Positions 45,484 through 54,575 of a stretch of 64,000 nt of DNA are shown in pieces (the first letter of the stretch is position 1; each line of letters starts with the position of its first letter). The DNA comes from Lacinutrix himadriensis. GTDB taxonomy: Bacteria > Bacteroidota > Bacteroidia > Flavobacteriales > Flavobacteriaceae. The translations under genes and the position numbers were made by a program. Location of the stretch: positions 62,001-126,000 of the forward strand of contig NZ_LIQI01000012.1 in the NCBI RefSeq assembly GCF_001418105.1. Direction: 5' to 3'. The notes beneath the pieces were generated by a model, which was given only the letters and a program-made list of their open reading frames with translations, made no database searches and was not told the DNA's origin.

Positions 45484-46970
45484 TTTTAGAAACCACAATC
45501 ATCATTATCTATTCGATTGCATTGTTGCTTATTTTCTTTTATGCAATAGCACAACTTAATCTGTTGTTCAATTATATTTCTGCACAAAAGAAGGAAGATA
45601 ATTCGCCGCAATTAGACTTTAATAATCCAGACGAAATTCCTTACGTAACCATACAACTTCCGGTGTATAACGAGTTGTATGTTATGGAGCGTTTGCTAGA
45701 TAATATTGCAAAAATAGAATACCCAAAAGACAAGTTAGAAATTCAGGTTTTAGACGACTCTACAGATGAAACCGTTGCAACTACAGCTGCTCAAATTGAA
45801 AAAATAAAAGCACAAGGTTTAGATATCATTCATATTTGTAGATCTAACAGAGAAGGCTTCAAAGCTGGAGCTTTAAAAGAAGGTTTAAAAATTGCAAAAG
45901 GAGAATATATAGCCATTTTTGATGCCGATTTCCTTCCTAATAAAAACTGGTTACTACAAACCATTCCGCATTTTAAAGACCAACAAATTGGCGTGGTACA
46001 AACCCGTTGGGCACATATCAATAGAAACTACTCTACGCTAACAAAAATTCAAGCTTTTGCTTTAGATGCACATTTCACCTTAGAACAAGTTGGAAGAAAT
46101 AGTAAAGGGCACTTTATTAACTTTAATGGTACCGCAGGTGTTTGGCGAAAAGCATGTATTCTTGACGCAGGAAACTGGGAAGGAGATACGCTAACCGAAG
46201 ATTTAGATTTAAGCTACAGAGCACAACTTAAAAACTGGAAATTTAAATACTTAGAAGATGTAGAAACTCCTGCAGAATTACCAGTGGTAATTAGTGCTGC
46301 ACGATCCCAACAGTTTCGATGGAACAAAGGAGGTGCAGAAAACTTTAGAAAAATGATGTTTAAAGTGCTTAAAAGCAAAAACATTTCTGCAAAAACAAAA
46401 ATGCACGGCTTACTACATTTATTAAACTCTACCATGTTTTTAAATGTACTTATTGTTGCTATTTTAAGTATCCCAATGCTATATATTAAAAACGAATACG
46501 CCCACTTAAAAAACTACTTTTATGTGATGAGTTTCTTTGTAATAAGCACGCTTATTTTCTTTGTTTGTTACTGGTTTATGTTTAAAAAAATATATGGTAG
46601 TTCGTTAAAGAATTTTATACAATACATTGGACTTTTCTTTACCTTTTTCTCTATCGCAATGGGGTTTAGCCTACATAATTCTATTGCTGTTTTAGAAGGT
46701 CATTTTGGTAAGCGTAGCGATTTTGTACGTACACCAAAATTTAATATTAATAAAGTTACCGATAGCTGGAAAGGCAATAAATACTTAAAGAAAAACATTT
46801 CGGCACATGTGATTATAGAAGGCATCCTCATGCTGTATTTTGCATTTGGTATGTATAGCGCATTTGTAGTTGGTGATCAAGGTGGAGACTTTGGTTTATT
46901 CCCTTTTCACTTGATGCTTTTTCTAGGTTTTGGATTTGTGTTTTTTAAGTCACTGACTTCTAAAGCATAA
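45480..46970 (+). CDS. Cellulose-synthase-like membrane glycosyltransferase (GT2)
   Basis: A 496-residue enzyme with an N-terminal helix, a cytoplasmic GT2 domain and about four C-terminal helices. The processive-type signature is complete: DDSTDET, FDADF, TEDLDLSYRA and Q-Q-F-R-W. It should build a beta-linked glycan or transfer a sugar to a lipid (ceramide-glucosyltransferase-like enzymes share the fold). The linked DPM-like gene and the nearby arsenosugar genes raise the possibility of a glycolipid or arsenolipid product, by inference. It converges with the next gene, with 26 bases between stops. Confidence 0.9.
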   Translation: MILETTIIIIYSIALLLIFFYAIAQLNLLFNYISAQKKEDNSPQLDFNNPDEIPYVTIQLPVYNELYVMERLLDNIAKIEYPKDKLEIQVLDDSTDETVATTAAQIEKIKAQGLDIIHICRSNREGFKAGALKEGLKIAKGEYIAIFDADFLPNKNWLLQTIPHFKDQQIGVVQTRWAHINRNYSTLTKIQAFALDAHFTLEQVGRNSKGHFINFNGTAGVWRKACILDAGNWEGDTLTEDLDLSYRAQLKNWKFKYLEDVETPAELPVVISAARSQQFRWNKGGAENFRKMMFKVLKSKNISAKTKMHGLLHLLNSTMFLNVLIVAILSIPMLYIKNEYAHLKNYFYVMSFFVISTLIFFVCYWFMFKKIYGSSLKNFIQYIGLFFTFFSIAMGFSLHNSIAVLEGHFGKRSDFVRTPKFNINKVTDSWKGNKYLKKNISAHVIIEGILMLYFAFGMYSAFVVGDQGGDFGLFPFHLMLFLGFGFVFFKSLTSKA

Positions 46971-46996
46971 TGCACGAATAGAAAATAAGAATTCGT

Positions 46997-49027
46997 TTAG
47001 CGGTTTCTTCTAGTCATTTCGTCTTCTGTGATATAACCATCGTTGTTCGTATCTCTATTTTTGAAATTTTCTTTCAGTTTCCCTTTGGCTTCTGAACTTG
47101 AAATTTTACCATCCTTATTGGTATCCATTTTTTTAAGCATATTCGTAAAACTTGGAGCGGTATTGGAAGACCTATTTTCATTAGATTTTTGTTGTCCCTG
47201 TTTTGGTTGATTTCTACCTTGCTGTGTTTGCTTTTTTCCGCCTCCAATTTTAAAATCGGTACTTGGTGTTCCCATAAAACATCTACTCGCAGAAGGAAAT
47301 GCATCAGACACGACATAGTAATAGGTTCCTTTTGGGAATTCTGGTGTCACTCCTGTTCTTCCGTTACATGCATCTAGATCTCCAGAATCCTGTTGAAATT
47401 CATAATCTCGTACATATTTCCCAGAGTACGTTCCGTTAGGTGCAGCAACACCATCTCCTGGTCGTTCCCCTTGCTTTAATCCGTAACTAGATTTTAATTG
47501 AATAACGCCGCTATTTGCATCCATTGGATTGGTATAACCCATTTTATAATACATTGGAAATCCATCTGCTGCCCAACCAACTAAAGTCATTGTATTAGCA
47601 TCAAAATTAGCAACCAAACCCGTTGGTGTTCCGTGATAATGATACTCGCCATTAGGTTGTACGTGTGCATTATTGTAATCTTCGCCTAAGTTTACTTCCG
47701 GACTTAAAGGTTCTAGAGTCCATTCGTAATTTGGTTGATTCGTATCTTTATTTCGAAAATATTCATTCGCTGAAGGTTCAAATTTCACACCATTAATAGC
47801 AACACCAAAGACATAGTTGGGTTTTCCTTGGTCTATTCCTAAATCATAGACATAGGTAATCTTATTTGCTAATTCTGGAGTTAAATCCACAGTATACACT
47901 TTGTCTTGTTCTGAGATTGTATTCGGATTTCCTTGCGTTGGAAACTGACCAACGGTATGGTTTGGAATTGCATTCGATTTTATAATACGTACATCCTTCT
48001 TTGCATCTTCGGTTATAGAAACCCTGTTTGTTAAGGACAGTTTTTCTTTGGAAGCATTTTTTATTTCTGGTAGATGTTCTTTGTTATGTGCGTGCGATAC
48101 GCCGTCATGACTATGCACCTCTTCTTCCTGTGGTAAAACCATTAAATCTTTCGCATATAAAACATTACCAATATAATTCTTACGTATTTTAGAGGTAGTA
48201 GCTTCTTCATCGATATTTGTGAAATTGAAATGTGTAAGCACTACATTTTTCACATTCGCTTCTTTAGCCATTTGTGAGCTTTCCGCTAGGTTCACGTGTG
48301 CTTTTTCCTTGGTTTGATTACCATTTCTTTTATTCTTATTATTGGCAGCATGTCCTTTCTTACCCAACGCTATTGCACCTCCAGAATCTATGATTAAGTA
48401 ATCGGCATTTTTAGCTAAAACAGGTAAAGATTTAGAATACGTTAAGTCGCCAGAAATCACAATAGACGAATCTCCAGCATCAAAACGATAGGCTAGCGTA
48501 GCAATAGTATGGTTTACTGGTGCATAGGTGATTTTAATATCACCAATATAGAATGCGGTGTTTCCGGTTAGGTTTTTAGCCGTGAAATTAGCAGTAACAT
48601 CTTTTAAAGTTCTTCCAGATTTTGAGATTCTGTAGGTAATGTCTTCTTCATAACTTTCCAAAATATTATCAAGAATGGAAGTCGTTTGTTTTGGTCCTGC
48701 AATAATCGTTTGATTTCCGCCAAGGAGCGATTGAATAAAAATAGGTGCAAATTCCTCGTTATGATCTAAATGATGGTGCGTAAAAAGAAAACCGTCCATG
48801 TTTTTAATCTTGGTATTATTCTTATGCAAATTGGCTTGGGTACCATTTCCCATATCTACTAAAATCTGTGTGTTTTTATAAGCGATTAATACGGAAGGCC
48901 CTGACCGTTCTGTATTAAACTTTGGCGAACCAGACCCAATGATTGTAGCTGTTAAATGTTCCTTATTTTCTTGAGCGAATATTTGAGTTCCTAAAAAAAG
49001 CAGGAATAAAAACCAGTGTTTTATCAT
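46997..49027 (-). CDS. Exported MBL-fold hydrolase fused to a YHYH domain and EF-hands
   Basis: Using the ATG at 49027 the protein starts MIKHWFLFLLFLGTQIFAQ, a signal peptide; a GTG at 49051 would add eight residues. The first ~330 residues are a metallo-beta-lactamase-fold domain with HxHxDH (THHHLDHN) and a later VVLTHFNF. The central part (about 340-590) is a YHYH domain (GEYHYHGTPTGLVANFD, GWAADGFPMYY). The tail has two EF-hand motifs (MDTNKDGKISSSEA, RDTNNDGYITEDEM). The fusion of three parts is uncommon. It may be a secreted metal-dependent hydrolase stabilised by calcium; the substrate is unknown. Confidence 0.86.
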   Translation of the reverse strand: MIKHWFLFLLFLGTQIFAQENKEHLTATIIGSGSPKFNTERSGPSVLIAYKNTQILVDMGNGTQANLHKNNTKIKNMDGFLFTHHHLDHNEEFAPIFIQSLLGGNQTIIAGPKQTTSILDNILESYEEDITYRISKSGRTLKDVTANFTAKNLTGNTAFYIGDIKITYAPVNHTIATLAYRFDAGDSSIVISGDLTYSKSLPVLAKNADYLIIDSGGAIALGKKGHAANNKNKRNGNQTKEKAHVNLAESSQMAKEANVKNVVLTHFNFTNIDEEATTSKIRKNYIGNVLYAKDLMVLPQEEEVHSHDGVSHAHNKEHLPEIKNASKEKLSLTNRVSITEDAKKDVRIIKSNAIPNHTVGQFPTQGNPNTISEQDKVYTVDLTPELANKITYVYDLGIDQGKPNYVFGVAINGVKFEPSANEYFRNKDTNQPNYEWTLEPLSPEVNLGEDYNNAHVQPNGEYHYHGTPTGLVANFDANTMTLVGWAADGFPMYYKMGYTNPMDANSGVIQLKSSYGLKQGERPGDGVAAPNGTYSGKYVRDYEFQQDSGDLDACNGRTGVTPEFPKGTYYYVVSDAFPSASRCFMGTPSTDFKIGGGKKQTQQGRNQPKQGQQKSNENRSSNTAPSFTNMLKKMDTNKDGKISSSEAKGKLKENFKNRDTNNDGYITEDEMTRRNR

Positions 49028-49117
49028 TTTAAGTGTTTTAATCTTGGACACTTATTTTTCTTAAAGGTTTAATTGAACTTACCGTGTTACAGGGCTAAAA
49101 ATCGTTTACAGAATTCT

Positions 49118-49639
49118 TTATTCCGATTTATGCACTTCTAACTCAATCTCTATCATAAATTCTGGCACTGCCAATTCTTTTACTCCTAGCCAAGAACCTG
49201 TTGGAAATTGCTTGGTATAAATAGCGTTTTGGTAGGCAGCATTTTCAAGAAACAAACCCATATTGGTAGTAAATACATTTTCCACAATGACATCGTCAAA
49301 AGTGCAACCATAATGTTTTAATATTTTTTCTAAATCTGCATAACAGTTTTTCATCTGCTGTCCTAAATCACCAACTGCTGTAGGATTCCCTTGATCATCC
49401 ATACTTACAGCTCCAGAAATTTTAATGGCATTTCCAATTTTTACGGCATGCGAATATCCGTACGCTTTTTCAACCTCTGGTCGAAGTAAAAAATATTCTG
49501 GCATTTCGGTTTTAACAATTATCTCTTTTTCTACTATCATTTCTTTTTCCTCTTGTTTGCAACTTTGCATATTAACAGCAATAGAGAAAAGGAATAGAAT
49601 TAGGAATACATTTTTAGAAAAATTGCTTTGGTTTTTCAT
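49118..49639 (-). CDS. RidA-family (YjgF-like) lipoprotein
   Basis: A 173-residue protein with a lipoprotein signal ending MQSC (lipobox) and a RidA-type domain (about 60-170) with GNAIKISGAVSMDD, LEKILKHYGCTFDDVIVENVFTT and PTGSWLGVKELAVP. RidA proteins usually deaminate reactive enamines or imines in the cytoplasm, so export as a lipoprotein is unusual; several Bacteroidota genomes have exported family members. The catalytic arginine of active RidA (in the R-x-x-x motif near the C-terminus) is not clearly present, so it may be a non-hydrolytic member. It lies on the minus strand next to the MBL-fold gene. Confidence 0.83.
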   Translation of the reverse strand: MKNQSNFSKNVFLILFLFSIAVNMQSCKQEEKEMIVEKEIIVKTEMPEYFLLRPEVEKAYGYSHAVKIGNAIKISGAVSMDDQGNPTAVGDLGQQMKNCYADLEKILKHYGCTFDDVIVENVFTTNMGLFLENAAYQNAIYTKQFPTGSWLGVKELAVPEFMIEIELEVHKSE

Positions 49640-49681
49640 AATGGTAATTGTTTCTTTACTATTATATTTAGTTTTCAGATT

Positions 49682-50029
49682 TTATCTTTTCATCAACTTG
49701 TCTAAAAGACCCAATAATTGGAAGGATTTCTTTTTAGATTCTACTATATTATAGGTATAGTTTTCTTTAAAGTTTTTAATGCCAATTCTGTCTTCTGGTG
49801 TTCTTTCCTCCGCATTAGCTATGTAGGTGGTATCCAATTCCCCTTTATCACCTATATTACGCCAAATAGCTTCATATACGCCTAAATTGTCGGTTATTTT
49901 TTTCACAACTTCTTCCAATTCAAAAACGTTATAGCTAGATGCTGCTACTGTTGCTTTTTTATTTTTTGTTATTAAAAACAATAAGAAGAAGACTATTAGA
50001 ATGCCAATTAAAGTATTATTTGGTTTCAT
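49682..50029 (-). CDS. Small membrane-anchored hypothetical protein
   Basis: A 115-residue protein with one N-terminal helix (MKPNNTLIGILIVFFLLFLI) and a soluble, charged C-terminal part containing YNVFELEEVVKKITDNLGVYEAIWRNIG. No domain is recognised. It is on the minus strand between the RidA-type lipoprotein and the mannosyltransferase-like gene, with 42 bases to the former. The long upstream gap (50030-50253) is a divergent promoter region. Confidence 0.6.
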   Translation of the reverse strand: MKPNNTLIGILIVFFLLFLITKNKKATVAASSYNVFELEEVVKKITDNLGVYEAIWRNIGDKGELDTTYIANAEERTPEDRIGIKNFKENYTYNIVESKKKSFQLLGLLDKLMKR

Positions 50030-50253
50030 GATCTTTAGTTTTTTTTAATAGGTACAGCTTATTAAATACATAATGTAATCTACTGCATATAACAAACTTA
50101 CATATTTTTTAAAAACCAAAACAGCGTATAAACACCTAATTATGAGATAAATAACTGTTTTGCGCAAAGAAAAACTTACTCCTTGTTATTTTAAATACTA
50201 TAGTAATTTTAAACCTATATAGCCGACAAACAAATAATATTTATATTTGATCC

Positions 50254-51672
50254 ATGCTTTACAACACCTTTTTTTTAAAACTCAGAAAACCTTCTATTTT
50301 ATTGGTATTAGCATGTATATTATTTTACTATTCTTTTGCCTATAATTTAGTAAGAACAGATTACATAAAGCTAATTACACTGTATGTTGCTTTGTTTATT
50401 TTGTTTTACAAACTGGTTAGTATTAACAAAAACAATTTTAAATTTTTAGCATGGACTGCCTTTATATTTCGAGCTATATTTATTCTTGCCATTCCTAATT
50501 TATCACAAGACTTTTATCGTTTTATTTGGGATGGACAAATGTTATCTATTGGGTTTAATCCGTATTTAACAACACCAGACTATCAAATGAGCTTGGGCAT
50601 GCTTTCTGGTTTCCCAAATCAAATCGAATTATATAATGGCATGGGGACTTTAAACGCGAGCCATTTTACCAACTACCCACCTATAAACCAATTATGTTTC
50701 TTTATTGCTAATCTGTTTCCAGGAAAAAGCATTTTGAGTTCTGCAGTTGGCCTTAGACTATTAATAATTGCTGCAGATTTTGGCACCCTTTACTTTGGAA
50801 AAAAGCTACTTGAAAAACTAAAACTGCCAGTACAAAATATTTTCTGGTACATTTTAAATCCTTTTATTATTATTGAGCTTACGGGGAATTTACATTTTGA
50901 AGGTGTTATGATTTTCTTTTTAGTTTGGAGTTTATATCTACTGCATATTGGAAAATGGAAACAAGCAGCTGTAGTTTTTGCATGTTCGATTTCGGTGAAA
51001 CTAATTCCATTGTTGTTTTTGCCTTTGTTATTTAAATATTTCAGGAAACCGATGGTTCTTTCTAGTGAAACGGAAAAATCTTCAGAAGACACAGGTGCTT
51101 CGACTGCGCTCAGCATGACAAGATTAATAACATTTTATAGTATTGTTGGTTTTACTACACTACTTCTATTTCTTCCTTTTTATTCTTCCGAATTTATAAA
51201 CAACTATGCACAAACGGTTGGTTTATGGTTTCAGAATTTTGAATTTAATGCCAGTATTTATTACATCGCTAGAGAAATTGGCTATTGGTTTAGAGGCTAT
51301 AACGAAATTGCAATTATTGGCAAAACCCTTCCTGTTTTAGTCCTCTTATTCGTTTTATTCCTAGCGTTTTTCAAAAAGAATACCAGTACAAAACAACTCA
51401 TACAATCGATGCTATTTGCATTTGCCTTTTACTTATTTTTAAGCACAACCATACATCCTTGGTATGTAGCAACCTTATTAATACTATCTGTTTTTACGAC
51501 TTATAAATTTCCGTTAGTTTGGAGTTTTGCTATCATTTTAAGTTACTTGGCATATATACAAATTGACAAAGCAGACAAGTCGGAAAACCTATATATTATT
51601 GCATTAGAGTATCTTATTGTTTTTAGTGTATTTTTGTATGAGCTAATAAAAAGAAAATCTATTGAAAATTAA
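50254..51672 (+). CDS. GT-C type membrane glycosyltransferase, mannosyltransferase-like
   Basis: A 472-residue inner-membrane protein with about ten to twelve helices. Early in the chain SQDFYRFIWDGQMLSIGFNPY has the D and G-x-NPY pattern of GT-C polyprenyl-phosphate-mannose-type transferases (GT87/PIG-M-like). In the middle, a hydrophilic loop (about 268-291, SSETEKSSEDTGASTALSM) is encoded by a short palindromic repeat at 51071-51120 and has likely been inserted in frame. A TATATTTG at 50242 resembles a -7 box but leaves almost no leader. The gene overlaps the next one by 11 bases. Confidence 0.82.
   Translation: MLYNTFFLKLRKPSILLVLACILFYYSFAYNLVRTDYIKLITLYVALFILFYKLVSINKNNFKFLAWTAFIFRAIFILAIPNLSQDFYRFIWDGQMLSIGFNPYLTTPDYQMSLGMLSGFPNQIELYNGMGTLNASHFTNYPPINQLCFFIANLFPGKSILSSAVGLRLLIIAADFGTLYFGKKLLEKLKLPVQNIFWYILNPFIIIELTGNLHFEGVMIFFLVWSLYLLHIGKWKQAAVVFACSISVKLIPLLFLPLLFKYFRKPMVLSSETEKSSEDTGASTALSMTRLITFYSIVGFTTLLLFLPFYSSEFINNYAQTVGLWFQNFEFNASIYYIAREIGYWFRGYNEIAIIGKTLPVLVLLFVLFLAFFKKNTSTKQLIQSMLFAFAFYLFLSTTIHPWYVATLLILSVFTTYKFPLVWSFAIILSYLAYIQIDKADKSENLYIIALEYLIVFSVFLYELIKRKSIEN
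51071..51120. repeat. Short palindromic repeat inside the GT-C gene
   Basis: GGTGCTTCGACTGCGCTCAG followed by CATGACA, preceded by GAAAAATCTT, matches the common flavobacterial TGTCATGCTGAGCGCAGTCG-type repeat end, as I remember it. It is translated in frame as part of the transferase, in a loop between membrane helices. Confidence 0.65.
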
Positions 51673-52483
51673 TTTCAAAAAAACATTAAGACGCCTTAAA
51701 CGAACTGTTGTAGCGTTGATATTACTGTATCTCTTCTCGTTGGTGTTTTTATATTTTAAACAAGAACGCTTCTTTTTTAATCCGAAACACTTAGAAAAAG
51801 ATTATGTTTTTCAGTTTAAAGAACCTTTTGAAGAAATAAATATTGAAGTAGAAAAGGATGTTTTTTTAAACGCTGTTCTTTTTAAAGCCGAAGCACCTAA
51901 AGGTGTTATTTTATATTTTCATGGTAATGCAGGAGCGATACATGATTGGGGGAAACGTGCACATTTATTTTTAGACAATAATTACGATGTGCTTTTTGTT
52001 GACTATAGAAATTACGGAAAAAGCGATGGTAATTATAGCAATAGCGATGCACTTTTACAAGATGCACAAAAAGTATACGAGTATACAAAAATGCGTTATA
52101 GCGAAGACCAAATTACGGTTTTAGGATTTTCATTAGGCACAGGAATGGCGAGTTATGTAGCCTCAAAAAACAATCCGAAAATGCTGATCTTAAATGCACC
52201 TTATTATTCTTGGCAAACCTTAATTGCTGATGAGATTGCCCCTCCAGTACCTAAGTTTTTAATGCGTTATGATATACCTTCTTATCAATTTGTAAAAGCA
52301 GTAAAATGTCCGATACATATCTGTTATGGTACGCGAGATTTTTTAATAAATCCGGAAACGAACACCAAAAAACTAAAGGCTTTAAATCCTAAAAACATAA
52401 CACTGCATCCAATTACAGACGCAGGACATAATGGTTTGCATATTACCAAAGCCTATTACGATTTGTTAAAAGTGATTCTTTAA
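51662..52483 (+). CDS. Membrane-anchored alpha/beta hydrolase
   Basis: A 273-residue hydrolase with one N-terminal helix (about 14-32: VVALILLYLFSLVFLYF). The fold is shown by the oxyanion-hole HGNAGAIHDW, the nucleophile elbow GFSLGTG, an acidic residue in CYGTRDFLI and the catalytic histidine in DAGHNGLH; the layout is that of the BEM46/ABHD17 group. The start is TTG at 51662, since no ATG lies nearby, and it overlaps the upstream GT-C gene by 11 bases. It may act on lipids or on the sugar-lipid made by its partner. Confidence 0.85.
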   Translation: MKINFKKTLRRLKRTVVALILLYLFSLVFLYFKQERFFFNPKHLEKDYVFQFKEPFEEINIEVEKDVFLNAVLFKAEAPKGVILYFHGNAGAIHDWGKRAHLFLDNNYDVLFVDYRNYGKSDGNYSNSDALLQDAQKVYEYTKMRYSEDQITVLGFSLGTGMASYVASKNNPKMLILNAPYYSWQTLIADEIAPPVPKFLMRYDIPSYQFVKAVKCPIHICYGTRDFLINPETNTKKLKALNPKNITLHPITDAGHNGLHITKAYYDLLKVIL

Positions 52484-52661
52484 AAAAGGTAAGATTTATT
52501 ACAAACTAAAGGAACACGTTCTGGTTAATGCAACGCTCGCACTAAACAAGAACTCTTGGTTATAAGTTATTTTAACCTTACAGATATTTACAATATCTTA
52601 CAGTTCAAAACAACTCATAACCCTCGTTGGGTTGTGCTTCATTACCACAAATCGCTAAACA

Positions 52662-52778
52662 ATGATTAAATTCTTTAGATTATCGAAACAAAATTTTGTG
52701 AAACAAAATCGAATGTCCAGTGGACATTTGATTGCCATAGCCGCTTGCGGACTTAAGACAAACAAAAACATAAATTAA
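52662..52778 (+). pseudogene. Truncated DUF6090-like N-terminus with repeat
   Basis: A 38-codon frame starts MIKFFRLSKQNFVKQN, echoing the MIKFFRKIRQNLLSE start of the next gene, then runs into repeat-like DNA with the palindrome AATGTCCAGTGGACATT and ends with TAA overlapping the next ATG (TAATG). It looks like the remnant of a tandem DUF6090 gene whose body was lost. Translation might still affect the next gene by coupling. The 180 bases before it hold no gene that I can see. Confidence 0.5.
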
Positions 52779-53542
52779 TGATAAAGTTTTTTAGAAAAAT
52801 TAGACAAAACTTACTTTCCGAAGGTAAGACTGGAAAATATTTTAAATATGCAATCGGCGAAATTGTACTTGTCGTGATTGGAATTTTGATTGCATTACAA
52901 ATCAATAATTGGAATATAAAAGTCAAAGAAAGAAATGCCGAAAGATTAAATCTTATTGCACTTAAAGAGGAATTTAAAGAAAACAAAAAAGAACTAAATA
53001 ATGTAATAGCTCTAAATGCCCAAATAATTACAGGTACAAAAAAAGTGATTCAGACATTTAAAGTTAGCACTCTAGATACAATTTCTGAACGAACAATTGC
53101 AATAAACATATCTGGAGCCCTTGCAAGAGAAATAAACTTTGTTCAAAGTTCAGGTGTGCTTTCTGAAATGTTAAGTTCAGGAGAATTAAAACTTATTCAA
53201 AATATCGAATTAAAACATCATCTTGCTGGATTTGGAAGTTGGATAGAACGAAATGAGCAACAGGAAAATGAAGTTAACCAATTTAGAAAAGACATTACAA
53301 CGCAAATCCTAAAATCAGGTAGTTTCAAAAAAATAATTACAGAGTTAGGTAGTCCGGATTTTAATTGGGAAACATCTTTAGATTCAGTAAATAATAAATC
53401 GTTGTTTAATTCGATAAAGCTATTAAACTATCTAATCGTATTTAAATCGGCATCAGAAATGACGACCAGACAAATCTATGAGCCTTTAAGCATAGAAGTT
53501 GATGCAATTTTAAAATTGATAAATTCTGAATTGAAAAAATAA
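52778..53542 (+). CDS. DUF6090 family membrane protein
   Basis: A 254-residue protein. The N-terminal part is the family hallmark: MIKFFRKIRQNLLSEGKTG, then YFKYAIGEIVLVVIGILIALQINNW, where the hydrophobic stretch is the only membrane segment (about 28-45). The rest is a coiled-coil-rich and helical domain. The function of DUF6090 is unknown; family members occur in multiple copies in Flavobacteriia. The start overlaps the TAA of a truncated copy of the same kind of gene. A possible terminator follows at 53591-53612. Confidence 0.9.
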   Translation: MIKFFRKIRQNLLSEGKTGKYFKYAIGEIVLVVIGILIALQINNWNIKVKERNAERLNLIALKEEFKENKKELNNVIALNAQIITGTKKVIQTFKVSTLDTISERTIAINISGALAREINFVQSSGVLSEMLSSGELKLIQNIELKHHLAGFGSWIERNEQQENEVNQFRKDITTQILKSGSFKKIITELGSPDFNWETSLDSVNNKSLFNSIKLLNYLIVFKSASEMTTRQIYEPLSIEVDAILKLINSELKK

Positions 53543-53590
53543 ATAACTTAAGACGTTTATAATTAATGACTAGCTTATAGCCTACTTGCG

Positions 53591-53612
53591 AAAGTCCTCG
53601 CAGACTTTTTTT
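53591..53612 (+). terminator. Possible terminator of the DUF6090 gene
   Basis: AAAGTC (53591-53596) and GACTTT (53603-53608) form a stem with loop CTCGCA followed by four more T bases. It lies 49 bases after the DUF6090 stop. The stem is short, so efficiency is uncertain. Confidence 0.5.
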
Positions 53613-53738
53613 GTCCGTAATCATTTGCTAAATTAGTTGCTTGAAACACGCCGTTAATCTTATACAAGACCGTTAATCGCAATGGCCAAAAAAAACATCG
53701 CCCAGAAATAGGTTGACTAAAAAAAGAGCTTCTAATTC

Positions 53739-54575
53739 ATGAGTATTACACAACCAACCAAGAATACATTAAAAACAGTATGGCATACATTTATCAGTAG
53801 CTCTGCATGGCGTTGGTTTCAGAAAGCAGTTGTATTGACGATTTTTTCATTAGCCGTAAATCATTTAGCCACGCACGATAATTTTCTAGATAGTGAATCG
53901 TATAGATTCCCTATAGAAGGTTTTCTGTCAACTATTGTTTTATTTATTCTCATTGGAGTTATAACGAATCTTAATTTTAAGTTTTACAAGAAAAAGTATT
54001 TTTCCAAAAAGATAGAGCTTGCTACTATATTATGGTTTATGATTTCAACTCTGGGGTATATTACAATCATGTATATTCCTGTAAATATTATTTTAAATAT
54101 AGTTGCAGGAGGACAGACAGTGTTCTATTATTTACTAATTGGCTTGCTAATCACCTTATTATTGAGTTTTATTTTCATAAGTATATTGTATGCACAAGAC
54201 ATATACAGTTTATATAAATTATCTATAAAAGATGCTGAAATTACTATTGAAAGCGGTGCAAAAATAACCAAGCTTACCTATGAAAATATTACGTGCTTTT
54301 ACAGCGAAAACAAAATTGTGTATACTCTTCAAAATGATGGCACAACAATTAACACCGATTTTACACTGAATGAGCTCGAAGAAAAAATAAACGATCAATT
54401 ATTTTTTAGAGCGAATCGGCAAATTATCATTCACAAAGATGCTGTAGACCAAATTGAAAAGATTGAAAATGGCAAGTTAATTATTCGGTTAAAAGCTTCC
54501 ATTGAAAACAATGCGATTGCTGAAATCAATATCAGTCGTTACAAGCGAAAAGCATTTATGAGTTGGATTCAATAA
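53739..54575 (+). CDS. Membrane-bound LytTR transcription regulator
   Basis: A 278-residue protein with about four N-terminal transmembrane helices (about 30-165, for example WFMISTLGYITIMYIPVNIIL) and a C-terminal LytTR DNA-binding domain (about 180-278: YENITCFYSENKIVYTL, FFRANRQIIIHKDAVDQI). LytTR proteins bind direct repeats upstream of target genes; the membrane part probably senses the envelope or a lipid. The gene has no receiver or kinase neighbour, so the signal is likely direct. It is followed by a CPBP protease gene after 125 bases, a possible partner or target. Confidence 0.9.
   Translation: MSITQPTKNTLKTVWHTFISSSAWRWFQKAVVLTIFSLAVNHLATHDNFLDSESYRFPIEGFLSTIVLFILIGVITNLNFKFYKKKYFSKKIELATILWFMISTLGYITIMYIPVNIILNIVAGGQTVFYYLLIGLLITLLLSFIFISILYAQDIYSLYKLSIKDAEITIESGAKITKLTYENITCFYSENKIVYTLQNDGTTINTDFTLNELEEKINDQLFFRANRQIIIHKDAVDQIEKIENGKLIIRLKASIENNAIAEINISRYKRKAFMSWIQ

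Noticed and set aside
50242-50249. TATATTTG as the -7 promoter box of the GT-C gene
   Set aside because: It leaves only four bases before the ATG and no -33 box is at the right distance, so it would need a leaderless transcript from a partial promoter.
50790-51116. A 108-codon minus-strand frame inside the GT-C gene
   Set aside because: It is antisense to a well-supported membrane protein, and its start is in the repeat; it looks like a shadow frame.
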